The notes under the pieces are model-generated. The model had not been told where the DNA came from. It did no database searches and saw only the letters and a program-made list of their open reading frames with translations. 64,000 nucleotides of DNA from Kryptolebias marmoratus (taxonomy: Eukaryota; Chordata; Actinopteri; Cyprinodontiformes; Rivulidae): assembly GCF_001649575.2 (NCBI RefSeq), contig NC_051433.1, forward strand, positions 23,442,628-23,506,627. The letters are read 5' to 3'. How positions within the stretch are numbered: position 1 is the stretch's first letter; the number at the start of each line of letters is the position of its first letter. This document shows, in pieces, positions 1 to 32,889 of the stretch. A program made the position numbers and the translations under genes.

Positions 1-1650
1 TCTCAGCAAGCACAAAAATGGCTCTAACTCAGTCAATTTTACAGATAATGAGCTAAAATTTGGTTTGATAGTAGCTGAGACTGATCCCCAACTTATATTC
101 TGAGTGCAAACTGATCCTGTCATATCTGTGTTTAAAACTTTGCTATTAAGTACTGGAATCAACTTTGAATGTTAGCGAAATATTTCATGAACTGCATGGA
201 TGTTAATGAAACTTCGAGAAAAGTTTAATTGAAACTGATTAACTTTTGGACACAATCAAATTCAACTAGGAAAACACATTTTAAAGAACTTTTTACAATG
301 TTAAAGTATTTATTTTAGATCAAGACTTGCCAAAAAAAATCTGAACAAAGAAATTAGTTTCTGATCTGGTTACCAAAACTGCTATGAAAAGGAGCTTCAG
401 TGTTTTCTTTATAAATTTCTTTAACACACACTAAAACCTCCTCTATGAAAGGAAATACTATAATTTTGTCTCAATTCCTCCCATGATTATAGAATTTTAG
501 TTGTAGACAAAAAGTGAGAGCAGCAGAAATAATTTGTAGAAATCAGACGCCTGCAAATGCATCCTTTACTGTTGCTCGACTAATTTAGCTAAAATGATCA
601 GGATCTCAGGTGATTCTGCTAATAATTTGTTGTATTTTAAATATTAAAATCTATTTTCATGATTCATGGCATCTTCTGAAGAAACAAGCTTGCTGTCTAG
701 GCTGACCTTTTGTCGGTTAATAATTTATTTTTTTTAACATCACACACTGTATTTATGTTCAGAGGGCCATGATGCAGAAATGGTGTTAACCTCTTCCTCT
801 TGTTCTTGGTGTTGTATTACATGTACTTTCCACTTTGGCTCCTCCCCAGTGGCCTTTTCCCTCTCTTTCCTCTTTTACTCTCGACCTAAATTGTTGTGGG
901 AGAATGTGACTCACTCCTGGGCTGATCAGTGATCAGCCCAATCATTAAGGTTTTATGGGGTGGAAAGACTCAAATGACACTGCTCTGACCCTACAGCAGC
1001 CGGCTTCCCCTGAGTGCTGTGAGCCTGACTCCACTGTGGTAAACTTTCATCACCCGTTACATCGGAGTCATGACATGATGGAAAGACTGAAAAGACTTAA
1101 AGTGCTGAATAATTGATAATTTTGTAATAATGTTGTACAGCCAATTAGCATGCAATGTGACAGGCTGTTCGCCCTCCTTCTTTTTTTTTCCAGAAATGGA
1201 CTGTAAGAAAGTTGTGTTAACTTCTAAACAACACAAGTCTACGTCGATAAAAGAAGCAGCTATTTTAAGTCGTTGAACAGATGGGAACTGGACTTTCTTT
1301 TGTTTCTTGAAAATATTTCACACCTTATCCAAAATGCTTCTTCAGTTCTGATTATAGGTTGTGAATGACTCTCAACAGCTACCGCATATAAAACAGACTG
1401 AGCTAGAGGTATTTTTGTGTTTGATAGGGTTACTTAGATGTGGTGGCCATTTTAAATAGGGTTAAAATTCTGAGAGTTACATTAAAATGCAGCATCAATT
1501 TCACATTATTTTGAAAGAAAGTTTTTAAAATTCAGGTTTAGAAATTACCCCAGGTAGCAGTGCTACAACCGTGATCTGCTTCTGCTATTTGATCTCACAA
1601 GCAGCCATAGAATTCCATGTAAATAATTTTGTAATGCGAGTTCGATCGCA
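1..1650. other. Downstream intergenic sequence, no gene seen
   Basis: AT-rich unique-looking sequence with no supportable exon on either strand. Around 1360-1400 the string ttgtgaatgactctcaacag resembles gttgtgaatgactctcagc near 63030, hinting at an old dispersed repeat, too short to define here. Confidence 0.5.
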
Positions 1651-1994
1651 GGGTGGAACAGTGGTGTAGTGGTTAGAGCTGTTGCCTCCCAGCAAGAAGG
1701 TTGCAGGATTGCTTCCCAACCTGGGGCTTTTCTGGGTGGAGTTAACATGTTCTCCCTGCGCACACATGGGTTTACTCCAGGTACTCCGATTTCCTCCCAC
1801 GGACCCAAAAACATGCATGCTAGGTTAATTGGTAAGTGTAAAATTGTCCCTAGGTGAGAGTGTGAATGGTTGTTTGTCTCTATTTGTCCCTGTGATAAAC
1901 TTGTGACTTGTCCAGGGTGTCCCCTGCTGGAGAAAGACACCAGCTCCCTGTGACCCGGAAAGAAGAAGCAGGTAAAGAAAATGGATGGATGAAG
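1651..1994 (+). repeat. tRNA-derived fish SINE, near full length
   Basis: It opens with gggtggaacagtggtgtagt, whose GTGGTTAG section resembles a pol III A box. It continues with a degenerate B box (aggttgcaggattgcttccc) and the familiar body (catgttctccctgcg, ggtactccgatttcctccca, catgcatgctaggttaattg, aattgtccctaggtgagagt). It ends in an atggatggatga tail. Other copies in this window are at 20751-21083 (minus), 28291-28395 (minus), 17110-17170 and 42530-42725. ORFs crossing it are not genes. Confidence 0.85.
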
Positions 1995-2726
1995 ATTGAA
2001 GGCAATGTCAAAACATGAAAAAGCATATGAACTGCCCGAAGAACTGTTGCCTGTAGTTTGGCTGGGGTGAGATTTAAACAAATAGGACATTGTGGGACAG
2101 CAGGGACTCGATGGACATTTTTGACCCCCAATCTGTTTGTGAGACTCTAGCAGACAGTGTTAGCTGTGGTCATTAGGAATCCTAGGTAGTCTTAAATAAA
2201 TAAAGTGCAGAGGTTTGGCATCTTTGATGCTGGACTTGAGTAAAATGCAAACTCTGAAGTTTCAAATGACTAGAAATCAAACGTTAGACATAAAAAGTGT
2301 CAGACTGCAGCATCAGCTGTAACAGTAAGTTTCTGGAGAGCTGAGGTCAAATATTTATTTTAGTTACACTTTTAAAGGAAGTTTGACCACAGCACAAAAA
2401 TGAATTTATGTAACTATTTTCAAACTAAACATTGCAATTATTTCTGTTGTTTGCAACACTAAGGCAGGGTTGGGTTAGAGCTGCAGGTTGTACTCCGAGT
2501 TAATGAACCTTTGAATTTGGATCAAACTTGATCATATTGATGGATCTGAACTCCATTATCTCCACCAACTAGGCCCAAAGCTACAGACACTCGGATACGA
2601 ACAGAAAACAAATGGTCTTTTGTGATCTTTCAGTACACATTCATTACAATAGTTTTATTGTAAACTGCAAATGCAGCGTGTTTGTTTAACACAAATGTGC
2701 ATACATTTCTCTTTAACAAGTACAAC

Positions 2727-2732
2727 TTTATT
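2727..2732 (-). promoter_or_regulatory. Candidate poly(A) signal AATAAA (distal)
   Basis: Minus strand AATAAA about 2.7 kb after the stop, followed within 20-45 bases by T/G-rich sequence. Another hexamer follows at 2654-2659. An alternative to the proximal pair. Confidence 0.35.
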
Positions 2733-2979
2733 CCAAGGATCAAGAGGTTTCTGGGCAGAACACGGAAAACATTCAGGATCAAGCAATTCACAATGAAGGT
2801 GGGAAGCATTCCGTTCTTATAAAATATAGAGCTTTAATTTATTAGTCAGCAACAACAATGGAGAAGGAAGGTAGAGAAATTTACACAAGTCAGAACATCA
2901 CCTCTGCCTTTTTTTTTTGTAAAATCTGACGACAAAACAAAACTAAACAAAAAACAAAATTCCACTTAAAAACTAAAAC

Positions 2980-3507
2980 CCTGTCTACACTACTCCGGAT
3001 ATTTGTATAGAAAGAGATTTTCTGCTGTGTTTTCACCCTTGGTCAAGACACAAATTATGCTTTTTATGATGTTTTTAAAAAGGGAGATTACTAAAAGCTC
3101 TGGTTTTGATGGATCTATGTAAACTAGGGTTATGAAGCTTTTCAGAAACAATGATGAAGCAGCCTAATTCAGGCAAATCCACTATCACTTTGTGTTTTCG
3201 AAACCAAAACAAGAATGGAGCCATTTTTAACAGGTTTTTCTGGTTTGTCTGTTTTGCTTTACGATCACCATTAAACAAGCAACAAATGTTTAGATTTTCT
3301 TTTTTTAACTGAGCCAACACCGTTCTCTCTCTGCATATTAATATGTTGTAAATGTGAACATTCTTGTCACTTAGTGGCACAGCCTAGGTATTTCAGCATT
3401 TTGTTAAAATAGTGTGAACAGTTCTTAATAAAACCGGAATGAAAAAAGTGTTTGTTAAAAAAAAGATAATTAAATAAAACAAAAAACGTGAAGTAGTGCA
3501 GACAAGG
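2980..3507. mobile_element. hAT-type MITE with terminal inverted repeats and 8-bp target duplication
   Basis: The left end cctgtctacactactccgg and the right end gtagtgcagacaagg are inverted copies. Flanks actaaaac (2972-2979) and cctaaaac (3508-3515) match at 7 of 8 bases, as an 8-bp hAT target duplication would. The element is 528 bp and has no transposase. A related copy in the opposite orientation lies at about 32890-33412; both contain the string around taaaaatggctccatt. Confidence 0.7.
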
Positions 3508-4407
3508 CCTAAAACATTATTTAAGAAAAGCAAGGAAAGGATTAAAAAGTAACTTTTATTTTAGGATCCTGGTTGCATTTGGCCATTCCATTTACTCAGC
3601 TTGACTGATTCACAAAATGCAAACATGACCCACAGTTAGGAGCTGATACTAATGTTGTGCTTATAGATGGATCTTCACAGAGGTGTCCAAATAGACTTTT
3701 AGTGAGCCTGAGAACAAATCTGAAAAAATGTGTTTAAAGCCTCTTTATGGTAAAATGACCAAAATATTTGCACCTTTTTCTGTTTTGTTTGTCATACAAT
3801 TTTGTACATAAAACTTCAAGAAATTTCTGTCCTGTGGATCTGCTATAATTAAGTTTTTTTAGGATGGTTTGCTAAAAAAATAAAATTAAATTAAAAACTT
3901 CACAAAAAAAATCCCCCTAAAACATTTATCATCTTTGTCTATGAACGAACCAATGTGACATCTGTTTGCACTTTTTCAGATTTCGCTTAATTCAAACAAT
4001 TGCAAAATCATTCTACTTGATAATTTGACTAAATCTATATTAATGTGAAGGGAAAGCCGTATCATGTTCGACTCAGAGGAGATTTCAAATTTTGAGCATT
4101 TTTAAAGCATTCGTTTTCCCCCATTTTGTGTAACGAGAAAACCCTACTTTACACCCACAGAGATGAGAAACAAACAAAAAAACTAACACACTACCTTATT
4201 AGCATTACAGTACAAATACAGGTTCATGCACACAAGGAAAACCAGCTTCCAGACAGTCAGTATTTTGGTTAGTGTCACGGTATTGTTACACTACTTTGTT
4301 GTGTAAATGGACATGTCTGTTTAGATTTATTTTACACACAAGAAAGTAAAAAAAAAATTATAATAAAACCTTGTGTGCTCAGAATTGCTGCCTGATCGGG
4401 GAAACAC

Positions 4408-4413
4408 TTTTAT
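4408..4413 (-). promoter_or_regulatory. Candidate poly(A) signal AATAAA (proximal)
   Basis: Plus strand reads tttatt, so the minus strand reads AATAAA about 1.03 kb after the sema3f stop. It is the first strict hexamer downstream of the stop; a second lies at 4326-4331. Confidence 0.4.
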
Positions 4414-5439
4414 TGTAAACCATTTTGGTTCTTTCACAGAAGCCAACTAGGCCTTGCCTAAGTGTTGCTTTTGGCCCCAGCCAAAAAGCCTAAATAAAAT
4501 AATGCCCTTTTGTGCAAATCCTTGAATTCTCAATCTCATCACTGTATTTATAGTGAATCTACTGCCACGTTTCTTGAGAGTTAAAAAAAAATAACTTTCA
4601 TGCTTGTGTCTTTATCAGGGTATAGGTGTCCGAAGTTTGGACAGGTGCTATACAGAACCTTTTCACTTGAATTTAAAAGAAATTATTAAGATGATAAAGA
4701 CAAAAAATTGTCATAGTTATCTTAAGACAATGTAAATCCCATTGTAAAATCCCAATGATCTAGAATCTGGGCTGGCGTGTAGCAACGAACCACATCATTT
4801 TACAGTAAGTCCAATTGACATGGAAATAGAAAACAGACACAGTTTCCCCACAATACCAGGAACCATCTGTCAGTGGTCCTCCAACAACCTGAAGTCTGTC
4901 TGCAGCCAAGAGGAGGCTGCAGGCGCTCCTGGAAAGTCCAGAAATAAAATGTCTTGTTATTAATTCAAAAACAAAAAGCCTCTTTATCAACTCGTTTCAT
5001 ACAGACAGTTTCTTGTAGTTTGCTCTGACCAGCTCACATGCTTGAAAATACATTCCCTAAAGTTCAAATGATGCAGACAAATGAGTTTTGTAATGACAGT
5101 AACAGCAACAATAAAATTAACAACAATAACAATATTTGCCCCCAAAGATACCTATACACAAAGAGCATTTTTTTTATAAGTACAAAGAAATCCACAGAAT
5201 GATACTATATACAACCTACAATAAATACTGTGTATCATATATCTTACTGTTTGCACGGATGTAGGTGGGGTTTTGTTTGGAAGCCTCTTTCTCTCAGTTT
5301 GATTTTCTTTTTTGTCAGTTTGTAGATTTTTCTTTTTCATGATGCTACTCTCTTTGAGTCTCTCCCAGTTTTCACAGGGGTGGGTGTGAGGGTGGGGGAA
5401 GATTGTGTTGAAGATGTTTCAAACACAAAGTCAGTTTCC

Positions 5440-25852
<20,413 letters not shown>

Positions 25853-27795
25853 CTGTATGAAAGAAGACATGTTTGCATTAGTGACAGCTGCAGTTAGAGA
25901 TGAATCCCCCCTCACTCAAACACACACACACCCAAACACACAAGTGACATATTCATCATGCCACTTCTGCATAGCCGCATGAACGTATCTGATGATTTTC
26001 CATCAACATAGCTGTAACTTAACACCTCAGTTTAGAAACAAGTGCTACTAAGCATCGGTCACACTGTGTTGATCGCTTAATACCTCCTGAGTGGATCAAA
26101 AAATCAAGAACATCTCCCATCAGTGACAGTCTGGGACTTTCAGCATGAAGTCAGGAAACATGGATACAGAAATTTGACCGATGTGACGTTCACAAGTAAT
26201 TTCTTTAGCACAGAGTTGGGTTACAAGTAGGTTTAAACGCTTTCATTTCATCTTGGACACCACTCTGAAATTCAGAATAGTGAACACTTTTGGTAAAACA
26301 ATGCAGCTGACACGTCCTCACATGTTAGAGTAACCCAATCTTCCATCAGCTCTGTGTTGGAGTCTTTGTTTGATATGTTCTTCTTGGTTCAGCAGCCACA
26401 TACAGGCAGAGCAAAGAGGCCACAGCTCCAACAGCAAAGGTCACCTGCCCCACCATAGACAAACACACTCCTTCGCAATCTATAAGGAGAGGCATGAGCG
26501 GGTGGTATTCACATAGTTTTGGACAAACAGAGTGTTCCCTCAAAGAACTGGAAAGACTGTTTCAGTGTTCAGATTTAGTCTACAGCCAACACCGGACCAC
26601 AGTTTGGGGTTACCCTGACTTCTTCTGTGCTGATTGATAGACCACCTCATCTAAAATGTGGTGGAAAGAAACCAAAGGATAAGCTGTGTTTGGCTGTTAC
26701 ATACAATAAATGAGCAGAGGTCTCTGAAGAAGCCATGCAGGAAATGTGGTCAATGTGGGGAGTCAGGCCTTAAGGGTATCACCTCAGAATTGAACAAGTC
26801 TTTCTTTCCCAGATTTGAAAATGTGTTAGGGCAGTATTTCTTTGCAAGCTTTAACCGTGTAGTTATTTCCTCTGTGTCTGAAGCTACCAAAAACCCTTCC
26901 TATGAGGCTTTTAGGTGTTTCAGAGGGAGAGGTCTGGACACCCAAACATGCATAGCCATCAACTTGTCCAACACTGGGTCTTAAAATAAACACCAACTCT
27001 GGACCCTTTTAAACAGACTCCCTGAGGAATCTGATCTTACCAGTCTTTCAAGCCAGTTCTAAATTTAACAAGAAGTTACATCAATAAGCAAATATTACCA
27101 GCATTAAATTAGCTATATTTGTATAGTTTGATTTAATAAATGTGCCCACCAAAGGAATGTTTACAGGCTAGCAGAGCGATTGGCATCTGTCAGAGTTCTG
27201 TGCACAGGAGAGCCATGTGGTCAGACCCTGTGATTATTTGTGTTGGAGTTTTAAGTTGAATGATGAGTCCCTGTGTGTTTTTGTGTGTGCAAATAAGACT
27301 ATAGTGTACACACACACTGGAGGGCCAGTTCAAGTCCTTCCTGAAACAGGTTGTCAGCAACTTCTCAGTGAGTGTTTGTTGTCAGAGTAAAGCTGGATGG
27401 GACCATCTGTCAGCTGAGGGGGGAACGTGAGCAGCGAGAAGCAACAACACGCCCCATAGAGAACTGCACATTAAGAAACAAACATGTGTAATCTAATCTC
27501 ACAGTCATCTGATAACACACAGTCCATGCTACATCTATGCAGCGTGTGTGAATTCTGTGTCATGTCTAAAACTTGAAGCATGCCCTCCAATGAAATGTCT
27601 TTCCTCACTCCTTATCCCCCATGCCATTTGTAATGCAGACCAAATCAAAGGAGAGTCATATGAAACCCAGCCCTATGTGTCGTTCCTTATGACTGAATTG
27701 GAACTCTGCAAAGGACTCACATGCCATTTGGCTTTCTAATACTGCAGAAAAAAAGCTGTTAAATCCTCCCACAAAAAGACCTGCTAAGAAAGGTG
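25853..27795. other. Upstream intron of sema3f, start; no exon found
   Basis: Directly upstream of exon A. I looked on the minus strand for an exon ending in Phe/Tyr-Lys-Glu with a phase 1 donor, as in other class 3 semaphorins, and found none. A short CA-rich run is at 25919-25941. A Met followed by a hydrophobic stretch near 26450 (minus) lacks a suitable donor. Confidence 0.6.
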
Positions 27796-28280
27796 TTAAA
27801 GGGATAGATCTGCCATTTTGATATAGCTTTTTGTGTAAAAGAAAAAAAAAGTTATTATACTACTCATTGTATAGTGCTTGAATAGCCTCAGTTTGGAGAA
27901 ATAAAGTTTACATCCAACAGGATAGATGAGCAAACAGCTAGTCCAAAGCAGTTAAAACCAAAGTGGACTACTAACATCTTAAAACAACTTCAGTCTTCAA
28001 ACTTTTAGAGCAGTTTATGCAAACGGTATTTTATAAACCTTTACACCACCAGTAATTTAGCATTGCATGGTTCTTTACATAGTATCCTGTTATTTAGGAG
28101 TGTAAACAGCAGCAACAGCAGCAGTATATTTCTAAGGCATCCAGAGGTAACGTCCAGCAGGAATATTCTATTTCTGACTAAACAACTATGTAATGTGAAA
28201 TGTAATAGAAGTAAAGGTTTAAGAAATAGTGTTTGCATGAACTGGTATAAAATTTTGAAAATAGAAGCATATTTACAAGG
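27796..28280. mobile_element. Foldback (palindromic) MITE, copy 1
   Basis: The left end is ttaaagggatagatctgcca. The left arm (cagtttatgcaaacggtatt, ataaacctttacacc) and right arm (aaggtttaagaaatagtgtt, tgcatgaactggtataaaat) are inverted versions of each other around 28100. The right end is cut off by a SINE fragment. Its left end also matches, inverted, the right end of copy 2 at 28919. Confidence 0.7.
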
Positions 28281-28290
28281 TAAAAATATC

Positions 28291-28395
28291 TATCCATCCA
28301 TTTTTTTAACCACTTTTCTGTGTAGGGTTGCAGGGTCACTGGTGCCTATCCTGGACCCTGGACAGGCTGCCAGTCTATCACGGGGACACAGACAC
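28291..28395 (-). repeat. SINE 3' fragment, inverted
   Basis: tatccatccatttttttaac, then gcctatcctggaccctggac and aggctgccagtctatcacgg are the reverse complement of the SINE 3' part. It lies between two foldback MITE copies, suggesting nested insertion. Confidence 0.65.
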
Positions 28396-28419
28396 AAAAA
28401 GCTGTTCCAAAGGAGCCAC

Positions 28420-28919
28420 TTCCAAAGCACATAACTGTCATCATTAAACAACTTCAATTTTCACAATTTTTAATGGCTCATGTAAATATTGTTGTTTAGA
28501 CCTTTACAACATTGGTAATTTTGCATGTGGGTTTTTTGGGGGCAGAAATATTCTGAAATTCCTGCTGTACATGACCCCTGGATGTCTGAAAAGTGATACA
28601 TCTTGCTGGTGCTTTTGCTACTTATTTAAATCACCATAGACTTTCATGTAAATAACTACAATGCTAAACTGATGGCAGAGTAAAGGTTTATAAAACAGCA
28701 TTTGCATAGACTGCTATGAAATTTTGGAGACTGGAGTTGTTTTAAAAGGACAAAATTCACTCATGTCTCTGTCCAGACTAGTTGTTAGCTCATCAATACT
28801 GTTGAACATAATCTGTTTCTTTTCCAAACTGAGGTCATTCAAAAAGCTGTATACAGTGGGTAAGACACAGATATTTTTACACAGAAACTCATTTCCAAAT
28901 GGCTGATCTATTCCTTTAA
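28420..28919. mobile_element. Foldback MITE, copy 2
   Basis: It contains agtaaaggtttataaaacag, catttgcatagactgctatg and aattttggagactggagttg. It ends ggctgatctattcctttaa, the inverted form of the left end of copy 1. No coding capacity. Confidence 0.65.
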
Positions 28920-31650
28920 ATTATTCCAGCTATTAGACATCAGTTCCCTTTCTGTCAGCCTTTCCTCAGCCTCGCCTCAAAGTCAACCTTCGCCTCAGGC
29001 GGGGCCACATAGCATTGTGCTTGTTTGAAATGTTGACCGAGGATGTATAATGGCAGCAGACTGAGCTCAGCTGCAACTCTGCTCTGGAGGTCAGGCTGCC
29101 CAGCAGGTCTCTGGGCCGAGGCTGCTGCCAGCCAAACATCAAGTCCCAATCAGCTTGAAAACACATGCAGAGAGATTGTACTGCTAAAAAAAAACAGTAG
29201 AGAGGCTTTTTTTAAAATTCCACATTGAATACATGAAAAAAATAAAAGATTGGGGGTTGTGGTAAAATGTTTTTTTTTTTTTTAATTCCTAGAGGGAAAC
29301 AGACACATTTATTTGCTGCCTGAATAATTTGAAATATTAGCTGCTAAATCAAATTTTCAAGTGATCCCTGATCTGCTTATTGAGCTTGACGTATTCGATT
29401 GCACTCTGAGTCCAGCGTTTCCCAAGCTCAGCTACAAATTTGCAGTTGTAGATTACAATTATATGAAAAGCTCAGGGAGGCTGAGCTGCTGTGCTCGTTG
29501 TCAGCCACATTAGCGCATGACAGCATGCAGAGACTTATCCTGGAGATTTAAGGTCTCGAAGCAGAGTATAAGTGTGTCTATTAGAGCCAGATCAACTCTT
29601 AAAGTAGCCCATTACTGTGCGTAGGTTCACTCCGGGGGGTACGCACACACACACAGTGGGGGCTTTGTTTCAGGAAAACATCCCCCCAGCGCTTAAGGAA
29701 TGGCAATGGCTCTGTTACAAGTGAAAGTAATCCACAGGGGGAACATGATCCCCACTCTCTGTGAATCTAAAAACTTTCTTTATTGAATTTTCTTTGTTTT
29801 CCTGCATTTTTACAGTAGCACAACAACCCTTGCATGTAAAAAAAAGGAGCAATGTTTTTGTTAAATTTCTCCAGTATTGTACAGTGCAGGTGAATCCATG
29901 TACAGGACATTAAGTGATTACAAAGATGTGAGGGGTGAGGAGTGAGGTACACCAGTGAGTGGTGATCCGTTCCATTCTTCAGTCTGCTGAACACCAACAA
30001 TTCACTCCTCTTTCCATCCACTCCGGGTGGAAGAAAGGTCATCACTGAACGGGTCATGCAGATAGACTAGCTTAATGTCACCATCTAAGTCCTGCTGAAT
30101 GTTGTTGGGAGCTTTATATCACAGCAGAAGTGAGATACAGCAGCTCCATGTGGCAAAAATACCCATTTATTCTTTTTACAGATTGTATTGACATCCAAGC
30201 ACCAACTCAGAATTCCTTCTTTATTCCTTCTGTATTTTTGAACTCTGCTTCAGATAATACTGCAAATTTTTGCTCAATTACACGAGTCCACAATAAAATC
30301 ACTGTTCATTATTCAAGATTAGAGATTCTCTGGTTTTAAGTTGAGTGTCTTCTCATGGCTATGTAAACAAATACTGGCACTTTCAATTAATCTCAGGACT
30401 GTCTTCGCAGACTTGGACCTTTAACATGCCTTTAATTGTCAAACACAGCATTATTTCTACATCCACAATTTATATCCTATTATTATAACATGACCTACAT
30501 TAACTAAAAATGAACATATAAGGTCTTTGCTTGAAACAAGTGAGAAGGGTGATATGTCTGATATCAGATTTGTTGTGATAGAAATTAATGCAAAAAGAGC
30601 AAGAAAAACAGAAATGTTTTGATTTCTGCTGTGTAATGGCCACTGTAATACTGTATTATATAGTCACTAAAACTAAACAAAAGGTGCAGTAACCAACAAG
30701 TTCCTCAGTTAACTGTAAACAAATAAAACTGTTTCTCCATGTGCAACAAAGGCTAAACACCTGCAATACTTATACAGATTTGTCTGATTCTTAAAGTCCT
30801 GCAGTACAACATTAATATCAAACCAAAGAGTACATCCCACCCCAGCAATACAACCATTTCCTCAGACATTACAACTGTGCACTTTTATGTTCTTGTGAGT
30901 TTAAGGTGTAGAAACAGAGAGGAGACATGCCTCATATCAGACTGAGTCGCCCCTCCTCCTGAGAGAATACTTGGCAGCTGCTGTTGCTGCTGCTGCTGGT
31001 CTCCAGGCCTGCATGTTAAAGCAAATCTCCCCATCCTAAATTAATAGCCAACGGGCCGACTTTACTTTGGAAATAAGTTTGAACAGAAAGAGTTCACGAG
31101 CTCGGAGCACACTCACAAGAGCAAATTCTCAGAAATAAGAAACGCAGTATATCGCTGTGTTACACGAAGTAAATTCTCATCATGCTGCTACGCAAGGGAA
31201 GGTGCAGCTTGAATTTTTACATATCATATTTACCTTGCAGGGTGCTTTGGTTATAGAGGAACTTTATGTCACTAAGGAGAGATACCTGCATCAGGCAGCA
31301 CACCCCCACGGTACTACTCAGAACTCTTCCGGCAATTTCTCAAAAAGTGTCAGGTGAAATAACTGAATTGTGGAAATTTTAGACTTTGTCTCTGACAAAA
31401 TAATTTTTTTATGCTACTAGCTTAAAAGAAGTTGGTAATACCCAAATTTGTATACTATATTTGTTCACAAGAGAGGTAGAATGAAGGTTAAAGTTGATGT
31501 TGATATAGTCACAGAGCTAAATTGGTGTGTGTAAGAGAAAGACCGCATGATGGTTCACAACAACCTCACTGTCACTCCAGGCGAGCAATGACGATCTAAG
31601 GGTGGTGGTGTCTTCTTTGCAGCATTACAGTGGATAAAAAGGGCTGCCAG
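28920..31650. other. Non-coding stretch, no gene seen
   Basis: Unique-looking AT-rich sequence with a 14-base T run at 29270-29283 and a short CTG/TGC run near 30983. 29390-29640 is more complex in composition and could be conserved non-coding sequence, which I cannot test. No splice-bounded ORF found on either strand. Confidence 0.5.
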
Positions 31651-31851
31651 CAGAACGAGATGGGATTACAAAGGGGGTAAATACACATCCTGGCGCTTGA
31701 CAGTGTGGTGCGCACTGATACGGGTGTCTCTCCCGACTGCGTATTTCTCTGGTTTCAAATCGGGTAAATTAAAAGCGCAGTCCACTGTCAGTGTGAGCGT
31801 AGAGCATGTCACTGCTTGAAGCGTGAAGAACTCCCTGTGGAGAGGTGTGGA

Positions 31852-31878
31852 GGGTAAGGAGGGGGAGGGTGGGGGGGT
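31852..31878 (+). other. G-rich tract able to form a G-quadruplex
   Basis: Runs GGG, GGGGG, GGG and GGGGGGG separated by short linkers fit the usual G-quadruplex pattern. On the minus strand, which is the sema3f template orientation, it is C-rich. Confidence 0.55.
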
Positions 31879-32889
31879 TGTAATAGGAAGAGGCAGAAGT
31901 TTGCGGTCCGTCTCTCTGACCCTCAGCAGGAGGGTTGATGAGCACAATGTGTGACAATGATCTTCTCAGTTCACAGCTCTGTGGTTTTAAAATGTGAAAC
32001 ATGAGGCCAATAATGATCAAGTACATCTTGTCTTGATAAACAATGAAAAACCCATGCTATGATCCATTTAATCAAAACATTTGAAATTAAAAGGTTTTTG
32101 GTGAATAGGGTTAGACTCATTTTGCTAAGATAGTGTAATAAAGTGACAAAAATACCCCAGGAGCCTCTGGCACTCACAAACAAGCTGCTCTACCTGAGCT
32201 TGGGCCCTGAGGCACTTTCCAACCCGCCAGAAAAAGGTGTGTTAGTTCACACACACTGGAGTGGCAAGAGTGATAATTAGGGTGTTTAAGAGAGGGTGGG
32301 AGAGGTGACATGCTCTCACACATCAAAGGCAAACCTTGTCAAGAATCCTCGGCAAACAATTTGAACGCTGTCAATGCAAAAAAGCAAAACTCCGGATAAG
32401 AGAGAGTTATTATTCCTCTGAATCTCTGAAAACATGTTTCATTGCAGCAACACTGGTGGAACAGCACTGAAAAGCTTCAGAGACATTTTCCAGGAAAACT
32501 GCATGGTTGGCAGTTGGGTCAACTTTTAATAAGGTGCAGTAATGAGTCGAAAAGCCTCAGGCGACAGTGCCACAGGTTTAAGAGACTCACTCAACATAAC
32601 ACAATTGTCATTACTCTGTGTGAACCTCAGTCACTAAATTATTCATAATGCCTGCTGCCTGTGGACTGGTAAAAAGGGGTTTTTACTTTCCTGGGTACAT
32701 GTTTGCCAGTAAAGTGGAACGACTGAGGATACACAACTGAAATCTGCTCCATGATCAAGGAGGACAGTTTCAATCAGTCTCTCTAACATGGACTTCTAAA
32801 ACTGCTTTAGTCAATTTTATTTTTGCTGTGTTTTATTACAAATAAGTCAGCTCTTTTAAGTCTTAGAATACTTCTCAGTTTGTCTGTGG

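Larger units (their letters stand above)
2654..5439 (-). other. sema3f: Probable sema3f 3' UTR and immediate downstream flank
   Basis: AT-rich non-coding sequence directly after the stop codon. The first strict AATAAA hexamers on the minus strand are at 4408-4413 and 4326-4331, giving a 3' UTR of about 1.0-1.1 kb. Further hexamers are at 3555-3560, 2838-2843, 2727-2732 and 2654-2659. The 2727 site is followed on the minus strand by T/G-rich sequence (gtatgcacatttgtgtt), as real cleavage sites usually are, so a longer form of about 2.7 kb is possible. A hAT-type MITE sits inside the longer version (2980-3507). Which end is used cannot be told from sequence alone. Confidence 0.5.

Noticed and set aside
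1563..2131. Several ORFs of 62-175 codons on both strands
   Set aside because: They lie on a tRNA-derived SINE and its flanks.
26346..26452. Minus-strand Met followed by a hydrophobic stretch (MVGQVTFAVGAVASLLCLYV), a possible sema3f signal peptide
   Set aside because: It has no phase 1 GT donor before its stop, lacks the expected RVxLS(F/Y)K end, and lies only about 500 bases above exon A with no other support.
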